This document shows, in pieces, positions 53,560 to 63,900 of a DNA stretch of 64,000 bases; within the stretch, counting starts at the first letter, position 1; each line of letters begins with the position of its first letter. The notes beneath the pieces were generated by a model. The model saw only the letters and a list, made by a program, of their open reading frames with translations, was not told the origin of the DNA and made no database searches. Source of the DNA: Geminocystis sp. NIES-3708 (GTDB lineage Bacteria > Cyanobacteriota > Cyanobacteriia > Cyanobacteriales > Cyanobacteriaceae); the NCBI RefSeq assembly GCF_001548095.1, contig NZ_AP014815.1, forward strand, positions 1,177,656 to 1,241,655, given 5' to 3'. A program made the position numbers and the translations under genes.

Positions 53560-53860
53560 CAACCTTAAGTATGGAGTTATGATATTTTTTATCGGTGTTA
53601 TCTATCAGTTATCATTGTTCAGATTTCAATTAGCATTCAATTATACTAAAGTTTATAAATTTATTTTTTAATTTTTTATTATTCACAAATGATTTAGGAT
53701 TGCTATAGATAATTATCGAACTATTAAACAAAATTAAAAGATTGAATTTCCTTGAATTGAGTTAGAATTAAGAGCATATATTTAGCTAACTAATAAGTCT
53801 TAAGACTAAGTAAAAATACGTATATTAAATTTAAGCCTAAATCATTAGAGGAAAGATTCA
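53560..53860. other. Intergenic region upstream of the phototaxis-type cluster
   Basis: These 301 bp are AT-rich. Apart from a good Shine-Dalgarno (AGAGGAAAG) for the next gene, no clear promoter or gene was recognised. Confidence 0.45.
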
Positions 53861-56800
53861 ATGACCCAAACTTCTCCACAGCAACCTAATCAAGAAAAAA
53901 ATATTGAAACTGAAAATAACGTTTCTTCCCCTACTAATCAATTATCCAACAACGATAAAACGACATCTTCTGCTGATAGTATTAAAAATAAAGGAAACAC
54001 GAACAATACAAAACAACAACAAGAATCTCAAAGTATTGTTACTTGGTGGCAAAATAAAAATCTTAGGTTTAAAAGTACTTTCGTCGCTATCGCTTTAGGA
54101 ATCTTACCTATCGTGGTTGTGGGAACAATCATTTCTGGTTCGGTTCATACAGCATTTCGTAATACCATTGAAGAAAACGAAATTCATGAAGTGGAAAGTA
54201 TTTCTAGGGAAGTTAGCTTACTTTTAAATGATCGCTATATCGATATAAAAACTTTAGCCGAAAAATTTCCTCATTTTCCTGCTTTTCAAACTAGAAATAA
54301 AGCAGAATTAGCTAACGAATTAAATAAATATCAAAAAATTTACGGATATTATGATAGTATCGCCATTTTTGATAATCAAGGTAATGTTATAGCTCAAAGT
54401 AACGGAAAACCTTTAGGAAACCATCTCAATCGAACTTATATAAAAAACGCTAAAGCCATAAATGGAGCTGTGGTAAGTCAACCTGAAATTTCTAGCACAG
54501 ACGGAATTTTTAGCATTTATTTTGCTTCTGTTTTAAAAAATCCTGTGACAGGACAAAATGAAGGTTTTATTCGCACTCGCTTACCTGTTTCTGAGCTTCA
54601 AAAAATCATCTCCAATGGTGAAGAAACAAAAGGAGAAGTGGTTTATTTAGCAGATAAAGATAATCAATTATTTCTTTCCTCTACTGGTGAATTTTTGACA
54701 GGTATGACCAGTGTCGGTACGATGACAACAGACAAAAATATAAAACCTGTAAAAATAAATGATGTTTTTCCGAAACTCAAATGGGCTGAAGATCAAAAAG
54801 AACCTTTAACCATGACGGATAATAACACCCTAACAAAAACTAAACAAATTCTTGCTTATCAAAAATTTAATCCCGAACAAGATGTCCTCAAATTAAATTG
54901 GTCTGCGGTAATTGCAGGAGATACAAACGTTATTTTAGCCCCTGCTAATCGTATTTTAAACTCAATTTTCTTAGGAGTAGTTTTATCTTCGGCTCTTGTT
55001 GGTTATATTGCCTTTGTTTTAGCAGAAAAGTTGATTGCTCCCATTACAAAAACATCCTCTACCATTAAAAAAATTACTGCTGGAGATTTTGATATACAAA
55101 TCGAAGTAGAAGGGAAAGATGAAATTGCTGATCTAGGTAAAAGCATAAATGAAATGACTACACAGTTAAAGCAACTCTTGGTAGAACAACAATTATTTGC
55201 CAGTCAGTCTAGTTTACTTAAAAATATTACCCTAGAAATGACAAAAGCGTTTAACGTTAATGAGGTTTTCCAAATTGCTGTAACGGAAATTCGTCAAGCC
55301 TTACAATCTGATCGAGTAATAGTCTATAGTTTTGATGAGAGTTGGAAAGGTACAGTTATCGCCGAATCCGTTGATCGAAACTATCCCAAAGCCTTAGGTG
55401 CACAAATTCATGATCCCTGTTTTGCAGATAATTATGTAGATAAATATAAACAAGGAAGAGTACAAGTAACCCCAGATATTTATAAAGCAGGTTTAACCCA
55501 GTGTCACCTCCAACAATTAGAACCGTTTGCTGTAAAAGCCAATCTCGTTGCACCTATTATCGTTGAAGGAAAATTATTAGGTTTATTAATCGCCCATCAA
55601 TGTTCTTCAGCCCGTAACTGGGAAAGTGGGGAAATCGACTTTTTCATGCAAACTGCCACCCAAATGGGCCCTGCCTTAGAAAGGGTAATGTTGTTACAAA
55701 ACCAGCAATTAGATAGTTTCTTATCGGGCAAATTAAAAGATATTGGTTTCAAAATTACTGAATCTTTAACCAAAGAGAAAATTTTTGAAGTCGCTACCAA
55801 TATGGGTAGAGAAGCCTTAAGAACAGATCGGGTTATTATTTATACTTTTGATGATGATTGGAAAGGTACGGTTATCGTCGAATCTGTTGATCCAAATTAT
55901 CCTCAAGCCTTGGGTGCAAATATAAAAGATCCTTGTTTTGCCGAAAAATATGTAGATAAATATAGACAAGGTAGAGTACAAGCGACCAACAATATTTATA
56001 CCGCAGGATTAACTAGCTGTCATATTCAACAATTAGAACCCTTTGCCGTTAAAGCAAACCTTGTTACTCCCATTCTTGTAGATGGAAAATTATTAGGATT
56101 ACTTATTGCTCACCAATGTGATGCACCTCGTCAATGGACAGACTCTGAATCAACCTTTCTCTCTCAATTGGCTACCCAAATCGGTCCTGCATTAGAAAGA
56201 ATACAGCTATTAGCTAAACAACAACAATCAGAGTTGGAACAAAGAAAAGCAAAAGAAACCATCCAACAACGAGCGTTAGAACTATTGATGCAGGTTGATC
56301 CTGTGTCTCAAGGAGATTTGACTATTCGTGCTAGTGTAACCGAAGATGAAATTGGAACTATTGCTGACTCTTATAATGCTACTATCGAGAGTTTGAGAAA
56401 AATTGTAACTCAAGTACAAGGCGGTACAAAAGCCGTTAGTGAAGTTATTATCGAGCAAGAAAGTTTTGTTGATAATTTAGCTACAGAAGTTGTTCGTCAA
56501 GCTGATGACATCAATATCGCCCTTGAAAAAATCCAGACTTTATCCTTTAGTGCCCGTATGGTACTTGATAATGCTGAACAAGCAGAAGAAGCTGTTAAAC
56601 AAGCTAACCACAGTGTAGAAGAAGGGGAAGTTGCGATGAATCGTACCGTAGATGGTATTCTTGCCATTCGTGAAACCGTAGCGGAAACTGCCAAAAAAGT
56701 TAAAAGATTAGGGGAATCAACTCAGAAAATTTCTAAGGTAGTTAACCTCATCAGTAGCTTTGCAGATCAAACGAACCTTTTAGCGTTAAATGCTTCTATT

Positions 56801-57247
56801 GAGGCAGCCCACGCCGGAGAAGAAGGAAGAGGTTTTGCGGTGGTTGCGGAAGAAGTTCGGTCTCTCGCTCGTCAATCAGCCTCTGCAACGGCGGAAATTG
56901 AAAAAGTGGTGGCTGAAATTCAAGAAGAAACCAACGAGGTGGTAAAAGCGATGGAGTCTGGTACTGAGCAAGTAGTAGAAGGTACAAGATTGGTGGAAGA
57001 AACCCGTGCTTCATTGACTAATATTACCGCCGCTTCGGCTCAAATTAACCAATTAGTCACGGCGATCGCCACGGCAGCGGCAGAACAGTCTCAAACTTCC
57101 GATGACATTACAGAAACCATGGCAGATGTAGCGGGAATTTCTAACGATACTTCTAATACGGTTAAAAAAGTATCTCGAAGTTTCAAAAAACTGTTAAAAG
57201 TATCTCAAAACTTAGAGCAAAGTGTTAGTAAATTTAAAGTCAAATAA
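53861..57247 (+). CDS. Chemoreceptor with two DXCF cyanobacteriochrome GAF domains (PixJ-like)
   Basis: A 1128-residue methyl-accepting protein. Order: Ser/Asn-rich N-terminus, TM1 (~72-94), dCache-like sensor (~100-360), TM2 (~367-388), HAMP (~389-443), GAF1 (~455-607), GAF2 (~625-785), a second HAMP-like segment (~803-855) and the signalling domain ([20 protein letters not shown]) to the end. Both GAFs keep the DPCF Cys and the canonical Cys-His: Cys520/Cys548 and Cys692/Cys720, each pair 28 residues apart as in TePixJ. They should bind bilins with blue/green photochemistry. The next genes are a second receptor and a CheA-type protein, resembling the pixJ-pixJ2-pixL order of Synechocystis phototaxis. 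AGAGGAAAG precedes the ATG. Confidence 0.93.
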   Translation: MTQTSPQQPNQEKNIETENNVSSPTNQLSNNDKTTSSADSIKNKGNTNNTKQQQESQSIVTWWQNKNLRFKSTFVAIALGILPIVVVGTIISGSVHTAFRNTIEENEIHEVESISREVSLLLNDRYIDIKTLAEKFPHFPAFQTRNKAELANELNKYQKIYGYYDSIAIFDNQGNVIAQSNGKPLGNHLNRTYIKNAKAINGAVVSQPEISSTDGIFSIYFASVLKNPVTGQNEGFIRTRLPVSELQKIISNGEETKGEVVYLADKDNQLFLSSTGEFLTGMTSVGTMTTDKNIKPVKINDVFPKLKWAEDQKEPLTMTDNNTLTKTKQILAYQKFNPEQDVLKLNWSAVIAGDTNVILAPANRILNSIFLGVVLSSALVGYIAFVLAEKLIAPITKTSSTIKKITAGDFDIQIEVEGKDEIADLGKSINEMTTQLKQLLVEQQLFASQSSLLKNITLEMTKAFNVNEVFQIAVTEIRQALQSDRVIVYSFDESWKGTVIAESVDRNYPKALGAQIHDPCFADNYVDKYKQGRVQVTPDIYKAGLTQCHLQQLEPFAVKANLVAPIIVEGKLLGLLIAHQCSSARNWESGEIDFFMQTATQMGPALERVMLLQNQQLDSFLSGKLKDIGFKITESLTKEKIFEVATNMGREALRTDRVIIYTFDDDWKGTVIVESVDPNYPQALGANIKDPCFAEKYVDKYRQGRVQATNNIYTAGLTSCHIQQLEPFAVKANLVTPILVDGKLLGLLIAHQCDAPRQWTDSESTFLSQLATQIGPALERIQLLAKQQQSELEQRKAKETIQQRALELLMQVDPVSQGDLTIRASVTEDEIGTIADSYNATIESLRKIVTQVQGGTKAVSEVIIEQESFVDNLATEVVRQADDINIALEKIQTLSFSARMVLDNAEQAEEAVKQANHSVEEGEVAMNRTVDGILAIRETVAETAKKVKRLGESTQKISKVVNLISSFADQTNLLALNASIEAAHAGEEGRGFAVVAEEVRSLARQSASATAEIEKVVAEIQEETNEVVKAMESGTEQVVEGTRLVEETRASLTNITAASAQINQLVTAIATAAAEQSQTSDDITETMADVAGISNDTSNTVKKVSRSFKKLLKVSQNLEQSVSKFKVK

Positions 57248-57255
57248 ATCTCCCT

Positions 57256-57270
57256 TCCCCATTTTGGGGA
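57256..57270 (+). other. Hairpin after the first chemoreceptor
   Basis: TCCCCA (57256-57261) pairs with TGGGGA (57265-57270) around TTT, 9 bp after the stop codon. No T-tract follows. It may be an mRNA processing or partial termination site between cotranscribed genes. Confidence 0.4.
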
Positions 57271-57331
57271 GTAAATTAACAAGGGATTTAGAAGTAGCAA
57301 AATCTTTTTTAACACTATTAAGGAAAGAGTT

Positions 57332-57436
57332 ATGACATCTATTATTCCAAAACCAAAATTATCTTTTTGTAAATTTATCAATCAATTACTCGATCAAGTG
57401 GCGATCGCATCATTTCTTCAATCTTTCCCGAACTAA
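57332..57436 (+). CDS. 34-residue small ORF between chemoreceptors
   Basis: The frame from ATG 57332 to TAA 57434-57436 encodes 34 residues (MTSIIPKPKLSFCKFINQLL, then DQVAIASFLQSFPN). AAGGAAAGAG lies directly upstream with good spacing, as strong a ribosome site as in the neighbouring genes. The peptide has one Cys and an amphipathic pattern, no membrane helix. It lies between two receptor genes of the same direction, so it is probably transcribed. No family is recognised; it could also be a remnant. Confidence 0.45.
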   Translation: MTSIIPKPKLSFCKFINQLLDQVAIASFLQSFPN

Positions 57437-57515
57437 ACTTAACTATTTTAGAAATATTTAATTGATACGAATAATTAACAACTTATTCACTATTCACTAT
57501 CAACTATTCACCATC

Positions 57516-60500
57516 ATGACTCAAGCACCAGAAAGACCAAAATTAAGCCTATCCTCCACAACGAAAACCAATCCAGCCGTAGAAATACCTTCTTCTGTTA
57601 ACGTCACCCCGAAGAAAAAAAAATCAAATCCCATAGTAAATTGGTTTTATGACCTCTCTATTCGAAAAAAACAATTATTAGTATTATTCACCGCTCAAAC
57701 TATATCCATTTTGGCGTTATTGGGGGTTGGAGTAACTCAGATTATTGAAGGGGGAAGAGAACAACTTGTCAATCAATCAACCTCTGAATTAGAAGCCACT
57801 AAAATTAATTACGGTATCAAAATTAATCAAATGGGTTTTGGTTTTCGTGGACAATCTGATAACGTAGCAATTATTAATGCCGCTTTAACTGATGTTAATG
57901 GTGGTAATTTAACTCCACAACAAAAATCTGTTATTAAACAAATTCTTCAAAACGAAATCAAAGCCCGAAATATTGAATATGCGACTCTGGTGGGGATAGA
58001 TCAAAAAATTATTGTCAATGCTAATAGCGATCGCACAGACCAAATTTTTAATCCTAATGGTTTAGTCTCTGAAGTTATTAATAATCCTGAACAAATTAAA
58101 ACCACAGAAATTGCCTCTTGGAAAGATCTCGTAAAAGAATCACCACCAATATTACCTATTCTGCCACAAAATCAAGATGTATTAATCCGTTATACCTTTA
58201 CTCCCGTCTTTCGTCCAAATACATCTCAAGTGATTGGGGTATTAGTTTCAGGAGATGTAGTAGATGGTAAATTTTCCATCGTAGAAGACACTATTAAAGA
58301 ATTTAATGGCGGTTATAGTGGTATTTATAAAATCATCGAAAACCAAAAATTTGATTTATCTAGTGCTTTAACAGAAAATGATACGAATAAAGGACAAACC
58401 ATCGCCTCAGAAAAAATACTTAATCTTTCGTTAGAAAATCTTGAGGATATTGTTTCCCTTCGAGATCAGATAGGAAATACTACTTATACTTTTACTGCTC
58501 AAATCTTGAGAAATTTTGAGAATCAGCCCGTCGGAGTCTTAGTAAGAGGAACTCCTGAAACTGCATTGAACCAAATTATATCCAATAGTTTAAGTGCCCA
58601 AGGACAAACTGCTGCAACAGTATTAATTATTAACGTATTATTAATTTTAATTTTAGGACGAGTAATTGCAAAACCCATTGAGTCATTACAATTAACCGCC
58701 GAAAAATTTGCAGAAGGAAATTATCGTCTTCGTGCGAATGTTTTAGGAAAAGATGAAATTGGCAAATTGGCAAGTACCTTTAATGATTTAGCTGATAACA
58801 TTGAACAAAGCGAATCTATCCTTATGTTAGATTCTACTAAAGTTAGTTTATTCCAAGAAATTACAGGAACGACAACCCTTGATGAAGATGATGTTAATAA
58901 AGTTTTCGATCGTGCATTACCTAAAGCAAAAGAAATTTTAGAAATTGATCGCCTTGTTATTTACCGTTTTAAACCTGATTGGAGTGGTTATATTAGCAAC
59001 GAAGCTGGAGATTTGGATTTACCTAGTGCACTAGATGAAAAAATTAATGATCCTTGTATTCCACCAGAACTAAGACAGGCTTATATTAACGGTCGAGTTG
59101 TAGCCACACAGAATGTTTATACCGCAGGATTTGCTCCTGAACACGAAGATTTAATGTATCGTTTACAAATTAAGTCCAACCTAGTAGTTCCCATTGTAAC
59201 TCAAGGACAATTATTTGGTTTATTAATCGCCCATCATTGCCGACAACATCACGAATGGGAAGAAAGAGAGATCGCCTTTTTAGGTCAGATTGCTTTACGA
59301 TTTGGAGTAATTTTAGATCGGATCAATATTTTGAAAGATCAAATGGCAGCAGCCACAAGGGCAGAACAATTAAAAGAAATTACTCTTGCTTTAGCCGCTA
59401 GTTTAAATCGTAACCAAGTATTAGACACTGCAGTGAGACAAGTTCGTAATGCTTTAAAAACTGACCGTACTATCGTTTATGAATTCGATGAGAGTTGGAA
59501 AGGTACAATTACAGCTGAAGCTGTCGGGTTAAATTTCCCTTCTGCTTTAGGTGCAACTATTGCAGATCCTTGTTTTGCAGACAAATATGTAGAAAAATAT
59601 CAACAAGGTAGAGTTAAAGCAACTTCTGATATTTATAGAGCTGGTTTAACTCAATGTCACCTCCAGCAATTAGAGCCTTTTGCCGTCAGAGCAAATTTAG
59701 TTGCTCCCATTTTAGTCAATCGTAAATTAATTGGTTTATTAATCTGTCATCAATGTTCTGATGTGCGTAACTGGGATACTAACGACATTGAATTATTCAG
59801 TCAACTAGCCACTCAAGTTGGTTTAAGTTTAGAACGAGTAAAACTTCTTGAATTACAATTAAACTCCGAAAAAATTCAACGGGAAGGAAAAGAATTATTA
59901 CAAAAACGAGCATTAGAATTATTAATGCAAGTTGATCCTGTTTCTCAAGGAGACTTAACCATTCGTGCTAGTGTAACGGAAGATGAAATTGGAACTATTG
60001 CAGATTCTTATAATGCCACTATCGAGAGTTTAAGAAAAATTGTATCTCAGGTACAAATGGCGGCGGTAGAAGTAGCACAAACGACTATTAATAATGAAAA
60101 TGATGTACGGATGTTGCGGGATGAAATTGAAGAACAGGTAACAAATATTTCTGAAGCCTTACAAACTATCAATCAAATGAGTCGCTCAAGTAACTTAGTC
60201 GCTGAAAATGCAGAACAAGCAGAAGAAGCTCTCCAAAAAGCTCAAGAAAGTCTCGAAATAGGAGACTCGGCGATGAATCGTACGGTAAGATCTATCATCG
60301 AAATTAGATCAACTGTACAACAAGCATCGGAACAAGTCAAAAAATTAGGAGACACTACCCAAAATATTTCTACTGTAGTCGGATTAATCGGACGATTTGC
60401 CGCTCAAACTCACCTTCTAGCTTTAAAAGCATCCATTGAAGCCGCTCGTGCAGGGGAACAAGGAACTGGTTTTGCGGTAATTGCTGAAGAAGTAAGATCT

Positions 60501-60884
60501 TTAGCCACTCAATCAGCTCAAGCAACTGCTGATATTGATAAACTGGTTAATGAGATTCTCTCTGAAACTAAAATCGTTGTTACTGCTATGGAAGAAGGTA
60601 GTGACCAAGTAATTGAAGGTAGTAAACTGGTGGAAGAAACTCGCCAAAGTTTAAACCAAATTGCAGCAGCTACTATCCAAATTAACGAATTAGTTGAAGC
60701 CATTGCCGCAGCGGCGTTTGAACAATCAGAAAATTCAGAAAATGTAAAATTGAAAATGGGGGATGTAGCGAGGGTTGCACAAAAAACGACTCTTTCAGTA
60801 ACTCAACTATCGGATTCTTTTGTAGAATTACAACAAGTAGCCCGTACGTTAGAATCTAACGTTTCTCAGTTTAAAGTCAGCTAA
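57516..60884 (+). CDS. Chemoreceptor with one intact and one chromophore-less cyanobacteriochrome-type GAF
   Basis: A 1122-residue receptor from ATG 57516 (MTQAPERPKL); an upstream TTG frame extension is ignored. Order: TM1 (~50-75), periplasmic sensor, TM2 (~366-386), HAMP, GAF-A (~445-605), GAF-B (~620-780), second HAMP-like segment, signalling domain. GAF-B has DPCF Cys686 and Cys714-His715, 28 apart, and should bind a bilin. GAF-A keeps DPC (Cys514), but at the canonical position is Glu542-His543, so covalent attachment there is impossible. The signalling tip reads QTHLLALKASIEAARAGEQG, then TGF, which differs from the canonical QTNLLALNA. It is likely PixJ2-like. Confidence 0.92.
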   Translation: MTQAPERPKLSLSSTTKTNPAVEIPSSVNVTPKKKKSNPIVNWFYDLSIRKKQLLVLFTAQTISILALLGVGVTQIIEGGREQLVNQSTSELEATKINYGIKINQMGFGFRGQSDNVAIINAALTDVNGGNLTPQQKSVIKQILQNEIKARNIEYATLVGIDQKIIVNANSDRTDQIFNPNGLVSEVINNPEQIKTTEIASWKDLVKESPPILPILPQNQDVLIRYTFTPVFRPNTSQVIGVLVSGDVVDGKFSIVEDTIKEFNGGYSGIYKIIENQKFDLSSALTENDTNKGQTIASEKILNLSLENLEDIVSLRDQIGNTTYTFTAQILRNFENQPVGVLVRGTPETALNQIISNSLSAQGQTAATVLIINVLLILILGRVIAKPIESLQLTAEKFAEGNYRLRANVLGKDEIGKLASTFNDLADNIEQSESILMLDSTKVSLFQEITGTTTLDEDDVNKVFDRALPKAKEILEIDRLVIYRFKPDWSGYISNEAGDLDLPSALDEKINDPCIPPELRQAYINGRVVATQNVYTAGFAPEHEDLMYRLQIKSNLVVPIVTQGQLFGLLIAHHCRQHHEWEEREIAFLGQIALRFGVILDRINILKDQMAAATRAEQLKEITLALAASLNRNQVLDTAVRQVRNALKTDRTIVYEFDESWKGTITAEAVGLNFPSALGATIADPCFADKYVEKYQQGRVKATSDIYRAGLTQCHLQQLEPFAVRANLVAPILVNRKLIGLLICHQCSDVRNWDTNDIELFSQLATQVGLSLERVKLLELQLNSEKIQREGKELLQKRALELLMQVDPVSQGDLTIRASVTEDEIGTIADSYNATIESLRKIVSQVQMAAVEVAQTTINNENDVRMLRDEIEEQVTNISEALQTINQMSRSSNLVAENAEQAEEALQKAQESLEIGDSAMNRTVRSIIEIRSTVQQASEQVKKLGDTTQNISTVVGLIGRFAAQTHLLALKASIEAARAGEQGTGFAVIAEEVRSLATQSAQATADIDKLVNEILSETKIVVTAMEEGSDQVIEGSKLVEETRQSLNQIAAATIQINELVEAIAAAAFEQSENSENVKLKMGDVARVAQKTTLSVTQLSDSFVELQQVARTLESNVSQFKVS

Positions 60885-60968
60885 AACAAACAATTAATTA
60901 ATAATTAACAATTTTCTCTCTTCCTAATCTTCTAATAACCTTGTCAACCTCTCTTGTAATTTACGATC

Positions 60969-63900
60969 ATGAATCCACTAAATCAAGCATATCAATTATT
61001 TATTGACGAAGTACCTGAACATTTACAAGCCATTGAAAACGGTTTACTTAATTTACGAGAAAATAAGACTACTTCTAGTGTTCATGCTATGATGAGGTCG
61101 GCACACTCCATTAAGAGCGGTTCAGCTAGTGTTGGTTTAAAAGGCATTAAAGATATTGCTCATAGGTTAGAAGATTATATTAAAGCCCTTTATAATGATG
61201 AGCTTGTCATTGATACAGAGTTAGAAGATTTATTTTTAGAGGGTTATGATTGTTTAGCATTACCTTTACGACAACAATTAGAAACAGGTAATTTTGATCG
61301 TCAAGAGGCACAAAGTAGAGCCAATGAGGTATGGCAAAAATTAGAATTAAAATTAGGGAATACCCTTAAACAAGTCGAAAACTATCTTCCTTCTTCCGAA
61401 GATTTAGGTATTGATATTATTGCTTCTATTTTTGAAGTGGATGTTGCCCAAGAAATTCGCCGTTTAAAAGGTTTAGTTGCTTCTCCTGAAAGTTTTAATC
61501 CCCCCCAAGAATTACAAGAATCCCTTGATATTCTCATTGGTTTTAGTGAATTAGTCAATCTTTCGGGTTTTTCTTTACTTACGAATATTACTCAACAAGC
61601 CTTACAAAAACATCCTGAAAAAGCTATTACCATTGCTAAATTATTTGTTCAAGATTTAGAGAAAAGTAGGGATGTAGTATTATTAGGCGATCGCACAGAG
61701 GGAGGCAATCCTTGTTCAGCATTACTTACTTTAGCACAAGACACCAGTGCAGAAGTTGAACTTAATCTCATCGAAGAATTAACTCATAACTATCAAGTTA
61801 CATTTAGCATAGAAGATCCAAGTTATCAATTTTTTATTGCTGAAGTACCTGATTTATTACATAACCTTGAAAGTGGATTACTCACCGTCAAGGAAGATAA
61901 AAGTATTTCTAAAGTTAATGATATGATGCGATCGGCACACTCCATTAAAGGTGGTGCGGCTAGTGTGGGTTTAGAAAGCATAAAAAATATTTCCCATAAA
62001 TTAGAAGATTATTTAAAAGCCTTATTTGATGAAAGTGTGATAGTGGATGATGAACTAGAAACCTATTTATTAGAAGGATTTGATTGTTTAAAAAATGCCT
62101 TGAATGAACAAATAGAAACAGGAAATTATCAAAGAGAATGGGAAGAAAATGCTTCTATGATTTGGGATAAACTAGGACAAAAATTAGGACACATTCAAGT
62201 TAATGATTATTTACCCTCATCAGCAGATTTAGGCATCGATTTAGTACAATCTTTATTTGAAGTTGATATTCTACAAACTATTGAACATCTCAAAGAAAAT
62301 CTCAATCAATTACCCATTATCGAGTTACAAGAAGATGTGATTTTACAGTTAGAAATGTTAGTTGGTTTCAGCGAAATGACCAATTTATTTGGTTTAAAAA
62401 ATATTGCGGATACAGTTTCTTTAGCTATCCAAAATTATCCCCATCGTATTCAACAAATTACTTCTTATCTAATCAATGATTTAACAGAAGCTAGACAACA
62501 AGTCTTATCAGGTGATAGAGAACAAGGAGGTAAACCCTGTACTATACTCCAAGAATTAGCGGGGATATTAGACATAAATGAATCGAAAGAATCAACTCTT
62601 GATTTTGGTGATTTAGCTCAAGAGTATAACCATGATGAAACTCTGAATAACAGAATTTTACCAGAAGAAGAAAAATTCAATAGGTCCAATACTTTAAATG
62701 AAGGAATAGAAACACCTTCAGAAAACGCTCAGATATGGGCTGAAAATATTGAATTTAGTGATTTAATTAATGAAAATGAGAATTTTGACCTCAATGATGA
62801 TTTCATAGCCTTAAACAACAATAATCAAGGAAATGAGTCAACAAATTTTGATAATTCAGAAATTAATAACCCCGAAAATTCTCAGATATGGGCTGAAAAC
62901 ATTGAATTTGGCGATTTAATTGATGAAAATGAGAATTTTGACCTAAATGATGATTTCACAGCCTTAAATGATGCACCTATCGAAGAAGATAATCAACTAG
63001 ATTTTTCCTCTTTAGCTGAAGATTATCAAGAAAAAACTTCAAATACAAATAATTTTGATGATTTAACAGATTTTGTTTCTTTTATAGAGGATTCAGAAGA
63101 AATTGTGCAAAATGGTGAAATGGCTTCAGAATTTGATAATTTAGAACCATTTATAGATAATTTCCCTATAGAAAATGAGGGTATTAATTCAGAAGGGGAT
63201 AACACTCTAACACAGCAACAAGAATTACAAGCTCAAGCCTATATCTTTTATCTTGAAGAAGCAGTGGATTTAATTGCACTTATTGATAATGGTTTAGAAA
63301 ATGCTTTAGAAACAAGAGATATAAATGAAGTCAACGAAGTAGCAAGAGCGGCTCATTCTCTAAAAGGTGGTGCAAGAAGTGCAGGTTTAGAAGATTTGGG
63401 TAACATTGCTTTACGGGTAGAAAAGAGTTTAAAAGCCTTATTTAACGAAAATATTCCCCTTGATGATGAAACAAAAGTCTATATTCGTCAAGTTTATCAA
63501 TTATTACGTCAACCTCTTGTAGCAAGACTAGAAGAACAAGATTTTGATGAAAAATTTGCCTTAGAATCAGCAAACGAACTTTGGGCAGAGTTTGAAGACA
63601 AATATGAAGAAGAAATTGCTAAATCTGAAGAATTTTTACCATCTTCTAGTGATTTAGGTATTGATATTGCCACATCTATTTTTGAGGTGGATGTAGTAGA
63701 GGGAATCAATGCTTTAAAAGAAGCCTTAAATCAGGGAAATGAAACTGAAATGCAAGATTTGGTGTCCATGCAAATTGACATCTTTTCTGGCTTTGGTGAA
63801 ATGTTGGCTTTACCCGGATTTGTCGCTATTTGTGAAACAGCAAAAAAAGCCCTTGAGAATAATTGTTCTCAAATTACTAATGTTACTCAAGCCTTTATTT

